A stretch of 16,338 nucleotides of DNA from DATFMH01 sp035267045 (GTDB lineage: Bacteria > Bacteroidota > Rhodothermia > Balneolales > DATFMH01): positions 1 to 16,338 of the forward strand of contig DATFMH010000221.1 of NCBI GenBank assembly GCA_035267045.1. Reading direction: 5' to 3'. This document shows, piece after piece, positions 7,816 through 14,767 of the stretch (its first letter is position 1; each line of letters opens with the position of its first letter). The position numbers and the translations under genes were made by a program. The notes under the pieces are model-generated. The model was not told the origin of the DNA, did not search any database, and saw nothing but the letters and a program-made list of their open reading frames with translations.

Positions 7816-9381
7816 ATGAAGTATGATCTGGCAGTAATAGGTTCAGGTTTTGGTGGAACGTTAAGCGCACTTATAGCCCGGAAAATAGGCTTGTCGGTAC
7901 TTCTCGTTGAAAAGGAGGAACATCCGCGGTTTGTTATAGGGGAATCGACCACTCCATTGACCAACTTATACCTTGAAGAAATAGCAGGGAAATATGAACT
8001 TGACGAAATACTTCATTTATGTAAGTGGGGAAGCTGGCAAAGGACATATCCTGAGGTACCGGTTGGATTAAAACGGGGATTTTCCTTTTTTCATCATGAT
8101 GCGCACAAGCCCTTTGAGGATGACAAATTACACCAGAATCAATTACTGGTAGCGGCTAATCCACATAGTGAGCTTGGTGATACCCATTGGTACAGACCTG
8201 ATTTTGATCACTTGCTTGTTACGTTTGCGCAAAGAGCCGGGATTGAGTATCGGGACAAGACAACAATAACGGATATTCACTTTTTGGATGATGAAGTGAG
8301 GCTTGAAACGAGAAGCAGAGGTAATCAAAATGAATACCGGGCAAATTTCATTATTGATGCAACGGGCCCCAACTCGTTTCTAAATCAAAAGCTCAATTTG
8401 CCTATTGAACATCGTTATCCCGATTTGCCTGACCGTCAGGGATTGTATACCCACTTCAGGAACGTCGGTTTAACAGAAGAATGGATAAAGAAAAATGGGA
8501 AAAATGAATTACCCTATCATCCTGATGATGCAGCCATGCATCATATATTTGATGAGGGATGGATATGGGTTTTGAGGTTTAATAATGGTATTGTCAGCGC
8601 CGGGGTATCACTGAAAGATGAAATGGCTCGAAAAATACATTTGGAGGAAGGAGCCCCTGCATGGGAACGATTATTAAACAGGTATCCATCGATCAAAAAG
8701 TTATTTGAAAATGCTACGATAATCTATCCCTTTAAACATCTTGAACACCTATCCTATCGATGTGACCGGATTGTCGGTGAACGATGGGCGATGTTACCCT
8801 CGGCGGCAGGTTTTATAGATCCGTTAATGTCAATGGGTTTTCCATTGAATTTACGTGGCATTATGCGTTTGGGGGAAATATTTGAGCATATCAATGAACC
8901 TTACGAAAGAAAAGAACTTTTAAAGGAATATGAAGTTCTTACCAAAAAAGAACGGGAAGCCTCCGCAAAAATAATAGCTGCATTATATGCTCATATAAAT
9001 GATTTTGAGTTATTCTCGAAAATAAGTTTGTTGTATTTCGCTGCTGCCAGTTACAGTGAATCAGCTATTCGCCTTGGCAAACCCGAATTAGCTAAGACGT
9101 TTTTATTATATGATCATCCGGTTTTTGGAGAAAAGGCTTTACGATGTTATGAAGACGCCATGCATATAACATCAAAATCAGAAAAAGATACCTTGATTCA
9201 GGATATATTTAAAACTATTCAATCCATAGATGTTGCTGGTTTTGGGAAAAAGGAGCATCATAACTGGTATCCGGTTGATGGAAATGATATGATAATGAAT
9301 GCTCAAAAATTACATACATCGATTAAAGATATAAATTATTACCTCCATGAATCCGGATTTTATCCTACGGATAGGAGATAA
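7816..9381 (+). CDS. FAD-dependent halogenase/oxidoreductase-like flavoprotein
   Basis: This 521-residue protein has the fold signature of flavin-dependent halogenases and related group A monooxygenases or geranylgeranyl-reductase-like enzymes. Visible motifs in order: N-terminal dinucleotide site GSGFGG (9-14) with an acidic partner in VEKEEHP (31-37); RFVIGESTTP (38-47), typical of halogenase-like proteins; LKRGFSFF (85-92), where K86 fits the place of the catalytic lysine that forms a haloamine or guides hypohalous acid; DATG (181-184), a second FAD contact; GWIWVL (248-253), matching the start of the halogenase GWxWxIP motif but without the Ile-Pro; and GFIDPLMSMG (332-341), a third FAD contact. 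The helical C-terminal ~180 residues would form the substrate lid. It needs reduced flavin or a partner reductase, and none is encoded nearby. It is the third gene of the operon, 12 nt after the radical SAM gene. Halogenation is plausible; oxidation or saturation without halogen is the main alternative. Confidence 0.75.
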   Translation: MKYDLAVIGSGFGGTLSALIARKIGLSVLLVEKEEHPRFVIGESTTPLTNLYLEEIAGKYELDEILHLCKWGSWQRTYPEVPVGLKRGFSFFHHDAHKPFEDDKLHQNQLLVAANPHSELGDTHWYRPDFDHLLVTFAQRAGIEYRDKTTITDIHFLDDEVRLETRSRGNQNEYRANFIIDATGPNSFLNQKLNLPIEHRYPDLPDRQGLYTHFRNVGLTEEWIKKNGKNELPYHPDDAAMHHIFDEGWIWVLRFNNGIVSAGVSLKDEMARKIHLEEGAPAWERLLNRYPSIKKLFENATIIYPFKHLEHLSYRCDRIVGERWAMLPSAAGFIDPLMSMGFPLNLRGIMRLGEIFEHINEPYERKELLKEYEVLTKKEREASAKIIAALYAHINDFELFSKISLLYFAAASYSESAIRLGKPELAKTFLLYDHPVFGEKALRCYEDAMHITSKSEKDTLIQDIFKTIQSIDVAGFGKKEHHNWYPVDGNDMIMNAQKLHTSIKDINYYLHESGFYPTDRR

Positions 9382-9409
9382 TTGATTCTGATAGCTGGTT
9401 TTTACAAAA

Positions 9410-9436
9410 TTTAACAATTCGCCTTAAATTGTTAAA
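9410..9436. terminator. AT-rich hairpin after the flavoprotein gene, possible terminator
   Basis: A perfect 10-bp inverted repeat TTTAACAATT / AATTGTTAAA with a 7-nt loop starts 28 nt after the flavoprotein stop. The stem is AT-rich and is not followed by a T tract, so termination efficiency is doubtful. It may instead mark the mRNA end or be a protein-binding palindrome. Confidence 0.45.
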
Positions 9437-9509
9437 ACAGTCTTAAAAAATCTTTCCTAGTTCACCACATTATGCCATTATTAGTATAATAATTCCTTGA
9501 TTGCAGCCG

Positions 9510-9528
9510 TCAAATTGTGATAATTTGA
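9510..9528. repeat. Inverted repeat TCAAATT-gtgat-AATTTGA
   Basis: Perfect 7-bp arms separated by 5 nt, followed 7 nt later by a run of six T (9536-9541 region). It could be a weak terminator or a dimeric regulator site. Nothing else in the sequence decides between the two. Confidence 0.35.
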
Positions 9529-9642
9529 GCATGATTTTTTACTTGAAATTATCCGGTAAATAATTCTCACTTATCTGTCTATTGATAAAACGATACCCCT
9601 TCTAAATTTTTTTTGAATGAAACCGCTTACATAAAAATCAGC

Positions 9643-9657
9643 GTAAAATAATTTTAC
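9643..9657. promoter_or_regulatory. Palindrome GTAAAAT-a-ATTTTAC, candidate promoter region of SusC
   Basis: Perfect 7-bp arms around a single A. It contains TAATTTTA (9649-9656), one base from the Bacteroidota -7 consensus TAnnTTTG. The shared 12-mer TAACGATAACAA starts 11 nt downstream, a position where a repressor would overlap the start of transcription. No good -33 TTTG was found at the right distance, so the promoter call is weak. Confidence 0.3.
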
Positions 9658-9665
9658 TGAGCATT

Positions 9666-9679
9666 GATAACGATAACAA
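9666..9679. promoter_or_regulatory. LacI-type operator-like site upstream of SusC
   Basis: GATAACGATAACAA contains TAACGATAACAA, an exact 12-base copy of the site between the divergent glycosidase genes (3329-3340), again centred on a CG step. It lies about 130 nt upstream of the SusC start. The repetition between two separate transcription units of the same locus is the main evidence. The cognate regulator is not in the window. Confidence 0.45.
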
Positions 9680-9793
9680 TGGCAGGAATGTCACGTTCAA
9701 ATAGCATATACATATGAAATACATTCTATAACCATTTGCGTATAAATAGCGCTTTTATTATATAGGTCTATATAAATCTTGTAGCTAAAAGTG

Positions 9794-9807
9794 GGTTAAC
9801 AATAACC
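9794..9807 (+). promoter_or_regulatory. Palindrome GGTTA-acaa-TAACC abutting the SusC start codon
   Basis: Perfect 5-bp arms around ACAA end exactly where the first possible SusC ATG (9808) begins. The core TTAACAATAAC differs by one base from the operator-like site at 3328-3338 and is identical to 14600-14610. It could bind the same regulator or fold as a small mRNA hairpin at the translation start. Confidence 0.35.
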
Positions 9808-12800
9808 ATGGAGATAAGAATGGAAAGGTTAAAGTATGTAAAGCTGATACTGTCAGTTTTTTTATTATGTGGAGTATGTGTCACTACTTCCCAGGCACAA
9901 AGTCAAACAGTAAAAGGGAAGGTTACTGATAAAACGAGTGGTAATTCGCTTCCAGGCGTGAATATCCTTGTAAAGGGATCAACAAATGGAACAGCGACAG
10001 ATCCTAATGGTAATTTCACTCTAAATGTGTCTTCATTGCAGGATACATTGGTGTTTTCCTATATAGGATACCAATCGCAAACAGTACCAATTAATGGAAG
10101 AAATACCATCAACGTGATGTTGGCTTCCAGAACCATTAGCGGTAAGGAATTAGTCGTTGTCGGTTATGGTTCACAAGAAAAGAAAACGATTACAAGCTCT
10201 GTGACGAGCGTATCATCTTCCGATTTTAACAAGGGAACGATAAATGATCCGGCTCAGCTGTTACAGGGTAAAGTATCGGGTTTGACCATATCAAAACCGG
10301 GAGGTGACCCTAACGGTAATTACCAAATCCGTTTACGTGGTTTATCTTCTATTGGGGCAAACTCTTCACCACTTATAGTTATTGATGGTGTACCGGGTGC
10401 TTCATTAAACAGCGTTGATCCAAATGATATAAAATCGATCGACGTATTGAAGGATGCCTCATCATCAGCTATTTACGGAACCCGTGGGTCAGGTGGTGTT
10501 ATTATTATCACGACAAAATCCGGTTCCAATACATCCGGAAAAGCTTCATTTAATGTTGAGTATAATGGATCGTTAGCACTTTCAAATCCTTACAGGGAGA
10601 TAAAGGTCCTATCGGCATCTCAATATAAAAGTTTGTCAGGTACCACTGATCGTGGTTCATCAACCAACTGGATAGGTGCAATAACTCATCCCGGTGTTGA
10701 TCAGGTACACGAATTATCTTTTACGGGTGGTGCCAAGAATACAAATTACCGGGCATCGATCAATTATCGTGACGTACAGGGAATTGAAAAACAGACCGGT
10801 TTCCAACAGTTGAATGGTCGATTGAATTTAACGCAATATGCGTTGAATCAGAGAGCTACATTTAAATTAAACCTCTCGGTAACGAATAAGGATCAACAAC
10901 TTGGATTCCCGGAAGCATTTCGTTACGCAACGATTTATAATCCGACAGCTCCTATAATGGATGCCACTAATACAACATATGGTGGTTATTTCGAAGAGAA
11001 TGCGTTCGATTATTTTAATCCTGTTGCTATAATCAACCAAAACATAAATAAGGGTAATCAGAAACAGATACTCGGTAGTTTACGTGGCGAGTATGATTTC
11101 TCGGATTTTGTTCCCGGGTTAAGTGTAGCCGGATTTTACTCTGAACAAAGAAGATCAACTTCGAATGATCAGTATTATCCAAGTATAGCACATTACCGTG
11201 GAGCCAATCGTAATGGATTAGCCAGAGAATCAGGTAACCAATTTACGGATCGACTGGCTGAGGCTACCGCACATTATTTACATACTGTATTTTCTGGTAT
11301 GGATTTGGATGCTGTCGCCGGTTATTCTTATCAGGAATTTGTTCATACTAATAACTTCATCGATACCGGTGATTTTATTACCAATGCCTTTACTTTCAAC
11401 GAACTGGGTGCCTCACAGGATCTTGCCAATGGATTGGCTACAGTGACAAGTGAGAAAGACTCTCACAAACTCATTGCTTTCTTTGGAAGAGCCAATTTTA
11501 ATTACAGGGATACTTACTTCCTGTCTGCCAGTATACGCCACGAAGGATCATCACGATTCGGCGCTAATAATAAGTGGGGTAATTTCTGGGCCGTTAACGG
11601 AGGTATTCAGCTTGCTCAATTATTTGATATCCCTAAGGTCAACAGCCTGAAAGTTCGTGCTTCTTATGGTGTAACAGGTAATGATGCACCAAGCAGTTAT
11701 CTTTCTTTACTGCGTTTCTCACCAACGGGATCATTTTTAGTAAATGGCAAATTCATTCCGGCATACGGACCTGCCCAACAGGATAATCCTGATCTTAAAT
11801 GGGAAACTAAGAAAGGTCTCGATATCGGAGCTGATTTTGCAGTTCTTAATTCAAGAATAAGCGGTTCTGTTGATTACTATTACGACAGAACAGAAAATCT
11901 TATCTATCAGGCAAGCGTACCTGTTCCTCCTAATTTATCTTCTACCGAATGGCTGAACGTCGGTAAATTGAACAATGCCGGACTTGATATAAATGTCAAT
12001 TTCCAGGCTGTTCAACAAAGGGATTTCAGCTGGACAACAGGTGTTACTTATACACACTACAGAAGAACAAAGCTTGCTTCTCTGTCTAATAGTCAATTCA
12101 AATTTGGGAACCAGCAATTTATTTCCAATTTAGGTGCACCGGGACAGAACAACACCTATTTGATTAGAGTCAAAGAAGGTGAACCTATTGGTCAAATCTG
12201 GGGTCCTATCTACGCAGGAGTTCAAAATGGCCATTGGATGGTGAAACAATTGGATGCAAAAGGGAATCCTACCGGAAAAATTATTCCATTTAGCCAGGCA
12301 ACCCCGCAAGACCGTACCGTAATAGGAAATGGTCTTCCGAAATGGCAGTTTGGCTGGAATAACTCCTTCCATTACAAAAATTGGGATTTGAATATGTTTA
12401 TCCGTGGTACTTTTGGTCATGATTTGGTAAATACATATCGTGCCTTCTACCAGGATCCTTCACCATCTGTTGTAGGACAGCATAACGTGCTTGCTTCTTC
12501 ATTAGCTCTGAAAGGTCTCACAGATAACCCTCAATTCACAAGCTTTGATGTGTCAAAAGGTGATTTTGTGAAACTTGATAACGCAACTCTTGGATATACG
12601 GTACCACTGCCAGAGAATTTCTCAGTGTCAAGTCTGCGAATATATTTATCTGGCCAGAACTTGCTGACAATCACCAATTACAAAGGACCCGATCCGGAAC
12701 CACAACTTTCGGATGTAGGATCAGTCGATAATGGTGGTTTTGCACCAAATGCTGGCAATCCAGACAAACTTGCACCGGGTATTGATCGCCGGAACTCTTG

Positions 12801-12846
12801 GTTCATGGCCCGTACATTTACACTTGGTGTAGATTTAAAATTTTAA
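9808..12846 (+). CDS. susC: SusC/RagA-type TonB-dependent outer-membrane transporter
   Basis: This protein of about 1,010 residues imports oligosaccharides through the outer membrane using TonB energy, together with the SusD lipoprotein encoded next. A Sec signal peptide with a hydrophobic core at about 11-27 ends near SQA (residue 30). A carboxypeptidase-D-like regulatory domain follows (about 34-107, starting VKGKVTDKTSGNSLPGVNI), then a TonB box region (ELVVVGY, 114-120). The plug domain comes next, with the SusC hallmarks LLQGKVSGL (151-159), IRLRG (174-178), PLIVIDGVPG (188-197) and SSAIYGTRGSGGVIIITTK (219-237). The rest is the beta-barrel, ending in a terminal Phe. Two starts are possible: ATG 9808, or ATG 9820, which has a GGAG (9810-9813) six bases upstream and gives MERLKYVK. 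The second has better initiation context. Only 24 nt separate it from susD. The locus suggests an alpha-glucan or arabinose-containing substrate, but specificity cannot be read from SusC. Confidence 0.95.
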   Translation: MEIRMERLKYVKLILSVFLLCGVCVTTSQAQSQTVKGKVTDKTSGNSLPGVNILVKGSTNGTATDPNGNFTLNVSSLQDTLVFSYIGYQSQTVPINGRNTINVMLASRTISGKELVVVGYGSQEKKTITSSVTSVSSSDFNKGTINDPAQLLQGKVSGLTISKPGGDPNGNYQIRLRGLSSIGANSSPLIVIDGVPGASLNSVDPNDIKSIDVLKDASSSAIYGTRGSGGVIIITTKSGSNTSGKASFNVEYNGSLALSNPYREIKVLSASQYKSLSGTTDRGSSTNWIGAITHPGVDQVHELSFTGGAKNTNYRASINYRDVQGIEKQTGFQQLNGRLNLTQYALNQRATFKLNLSVTNKDQQLGFPEAFRYATIYNPTAPIMDATNTTYGGYFEENAFDYFNPVAIINQNINKGNQKQILGSLRGEYDFSDFVPGLSVAGFYSEQRRSTSNDQYYPSIAHYRGANRNGLARESGNQFTDRLAEATAHYLHTVFSGMDLDAVAGYSYQEFVHTNNFIDTGDFITNAFTFNELGASQDLANGLATVTSEKDSHKLIAFFGRANFNYRDTYFLSASIRHEGSSRFGANNKWGNFWAVNGGIQLAQLFDIPKVNSLKVRASYGVTGNDAPSSYLSLLRFSPTGSFLVNGKFIPAYGPAQQDNPDLKWETKKGLDIGADFAVLNSRISGSVDYYYDRTENLIYQASVPVPPNLSSTEWLNVGKLNNAGLDINVNFQAVQQRDFSWTTGVTYTHYRRTKLASLSNSQFKFGNQQFISNLGAPGQNNTYLIRVKEGEPIGQIWGPIYAGVQNGHWMVKQLDAKGNPTGKIIPFSQATPQDRTVIGNGLPKWQFGWNNSFHYKNWDLNMFIRGTFGHDLVNTYRAFYQDPSPSVVGQHNVLASSLALKGLTDNPQFTSFDVSKGDFVKLDNATLGYTVPLPENFSVSSLRIYLSGQNLLTITNYKGPDPEPQLSDVGSVDNGGFAPNAGNPDKLAPGIDRRNSWFMARTFTLGVDLKF

Positions 12847-12870
12847 CCGCAGCTGAAAATCGTATTTGAC

Positions 12871-14514
12871 ATGAGTACAATAAAGTTTATTAAACAAAAA
12901 TGGACATGGGCACTGCTAGCTGTCTTTTTGATAAGTGCATCATGTACGAATCTGACAGAGCATCCCTATAGTCAGGTAACGGCTAATAATTTCTTTCAAA
13001 CTAATCAGCAGTTTTCTTCAGCTTTGGGTGCTGCTTATAGTCAGCTTGGTGGATATGCCGGTCATAACGGTATCTTTTCCGAACAGGAAGTATCGACTGA
13101 CGAAGCAGTTATCCCGCAAAGAGGTACTGACTGGTATGATGGCGGGCAATGGATAAGAGCTCAAACTCATACGTTTGATCCGAAAGATGATGGTATTAAT
13201 AATACCTGGAACTTCTGCTATGGTGGTGTTAATTCTTGTAACCGTCTGATCTATCAGTTCGATCAATTAGTACAAAAGGGATCAGTAAGTAAAGATAAAG
13301 CAGCTAAGTATACGGCAGAATTAAAGGTTTTACGGTCACTGTATTACTATTGGCTCGTAGATATTTTTGGTAATGTACCAATTGTTACCAAATTTGCCGA
13401 TGCTTCTAAAGCTCCGCCAAACGAAGCTAATTTCCAGACTGGCCGTACAAAAGTCTTTAATTTTATCGAAACACAGGTTAAAGCTAATATCAAGCAACTT
13501 AGCCGGGATAATAACTCATCGACATATGCTCGTATGAATGTATGGGCCGCGCATTTCTTGCTTGCCAAATTGTATCTGAATGCCAAAGTGTATACTGGTA
13601 CAGCTCATTGGCAGGATGTTGTAGCTCAGTGTGATTCAATTATCAACTCTGGTAAATTCAGTTTATCCCCGAATTACTTTGATGACTTCAAGACTAACAA
13701 CGAGCATTCGCCTGAGACGATCTTTGCCATACCGTACGATCAGGTATTCTTCCACGGTTTCAATATTGCCCAGATGACAGGTCATTATTTAACACAACAG
13801 ACCTTCAATTTGCAGCAACAACCCTGGAACGGATACTCCAGTCTTGAAGATTTCTATAATTCTTTCCAAAGCAGTGATGTTCGTAAAAAAGGTTTTCTGG
13901 TCGGTTATCAGTATGATACCAAAGGTAACAAGCTGATTGATGCCAGTGCCTTCAGTGATGAACCTCATGGTGATACGTTGTATTTCACACCACATATTAA
14001 TGAAATGGAACCCCACGCATGGCGTGAAGGCGGTGTCCGTTTCCATAAATTCCAATATGCATTGGGTGCTACACCTGACTTAAGTAATGATTTCCCGGTA
14101 TTTCGTTATGCCGATGTGTTGCTTATGAAAGCTGAAGCATTATGGAGAATGAATCCAGGCAGCGGCGAAGCATTGCGACTCGTAAATATGATTCGCGAAA
14201 GAGCCGGCTTATCTGATTATTCTTCTCTGAGTGCTTATAAAATCCTTATGGAACGCGGCCATGAATTCTATACCGAATTATGGCGCCGTCAGGACTTAAT
14301 TCGCTTCCAGGGTGGAATGCACTATCATTATGATAGTAAAGATGTAAAAGGTGCTCCATATCCTTCTGGACAAACAGCATATAATGATGCTTGGTGGAAT
14401 ACTGGTACCAATGGTAAATCCAAACCGGATGCTGATACACATGTAAATGTGATGCCTATTCCTTTCGCTCAATTGCAAGCGAATACCAATTTACATCAGA
14501 ATCCGGGTTATTAA
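12871..14514 (+). CDS. susD: SusD/RagB-type outer-membrane glycan-binding lipoprotein
   Basis: This 547-residue surface lipoprotein forms the lid of the SusC channel and captures the glycan. The signal peptide ends in the lipobox ISASC (C25), directly followed by TNLTEHPYSQVTANNFF, typical of mature SusD starts. Other family features are STDEAVIPQRG (about 75-85), the helical TPR-like segment ARMNVWAAHFLLAKLYLNA (about 220-238), FPVFRYADVLLMKAEAL (about 408-424) and ERGHEFYTELWRRQDLIRF (about 460-478). It lies 24 nt after SusC, in the same operon. Length is normal for the family. Two hairpins follow the stop codon, so the SusC/SusD transcript probably ends here. Confidence 0.95.
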   Translation: MSTIKFIKQKWTWALLAVFLISASCTNLTEHPYSQVTANNFFQTNQQFSSALGAAYSQLGGYAGHNGIFSEQEVSTDEAVIPQRGTDWYDGGQWIRAQTHTFDPKDDGINNTWNFCYGGVNSCNRLIYQFDQLVQKGSVSKDKAAKYTAELKVLRSLYYYWLVDIFGNVPIVTKFADASKAPPNEANFQTGRTKVFNFIETQVKANIKQLSRDNNSSTYARMNVWAAHFLLAKLYLNAKVYTGTAHWQDVVAQCDSIINSGKFSLSPNYFDDFKTNNEHSPETIFAIPYDQVFFHGFNIAQMTGHYLTQQTFNLQQQPWNGYSSLEDFYNSFQSSDVRKKGFLVGYQYDTKGNKLIDASAFSDEPHGDTLYFTPHINEMEPHAWREGGVRFHKFQYALGATPDLSNDFPVFRYADVLLMKAEALWRMNPGSGEALRLVNMIRERAGLSDYSSLSAYKILMERGHEFYTELWRRQDLIRFQGGMHYHYDSKDVKGAPYPSGQTAYNDAWWNTGTNGKSKPDADTHVNVMPIPFAQLQANTNLHQNPGY

Positions 14515-14522
14515 TTGTTATC

Positions 14523-14542
14523 CCACTTAATACTTTAAGTGG
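14523..14542. repeat. Hairpin CCACTTAA-tact-TTAAGTGG after susD
   Basis: A perfect 8-bp stem with a 4-nt loop starts 8 nt after the SusD stop. There is no T tract after it, so it is more likely an mRNA 3'-end stabiliser or part of a tandem terminator with the next hairpin. Confidence 0.5.
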
Positions 14543-14553
14543 TATCTCCATTG

Positions 14554-14590
14554 TAAAGGAAATGTGTGGCTTAGCTGCGCATTTCCTTTA
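14554..14590 (+). terminator. Probable terminator of the SusC/SusD operon
   Basis: A perfect 11-bp inverted repeat TAAAGGAAATG / CATTTCCTTTA with a 15-nt loop is followed by the AT-rich tail TATTTATAATT. It is the second of two stem-loops between susD and the VCBS gene. Confidence 0.65.
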
Positions 14591-14599
14591 TATTTATAA

Positions 14600-14610
14600 T
14601 TAACAATAAC
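14600..14610. promoter_or_regulatory. Operator-like 11-mer TTAACAATAAC upstream of the VCBS gene
   Basis: Identical to 9796-9806 and one base from 3328-3338 (TTAACGATAAC). It lies about 160 nt before the VCBS gene. As a short AT-rich motif it could recur by chance, so confidence is low. Confidence 0.25.
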
Positions 14611-14767
14611 TAGTAGCTTATTACGTATTTATTATCAGTACACTTCTCCTGACATGAGTTGATATTAACTCTAAAGCTTTACCGTGGTGAGAAATCACGT
14701 ATATTATCACAACTCTTTTTAATTTTTTTCATTGATCGTTTAACATTTAAATTGGTTTGCCTGAGTA

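Larger units (their letters stand above)
9382..9807 (+). other. 426-nt non-coding leader between flavoprotein and SusC genes
   Basis: No gene is supported; frames opening on ATG are 12 codons or shorter. The stretch is very AT-rich and unusually rich in inverted repeats: 9410-9436, 9510-9528, 9643-9657 and 9794-9807, plus the operator-like 12-mer at 9668-9679. It probably holds the end of the upstream operon and the promoter with regulatory leader of the SusC/SusD unit. Confidence 0.65.

Noticed and set aside
5509..9381. An archaeosine or queuosine tRNA-modification operon
   Set aside because: Although the radical SAM protein resembles RaSEA and the ligase has a PP-loop, no TGT, QueC/D/E or ArcS gene is present, and the third gene is a flavoprotein with no place in that pathway.
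14729..14759. TTG-N17-TTGGTTTG as a promoter for the VCBS gene
   Set aside because: The -7-like element has a mismatch at the key A and lies only 8 nt before the start codon, which would leave almost no leader.
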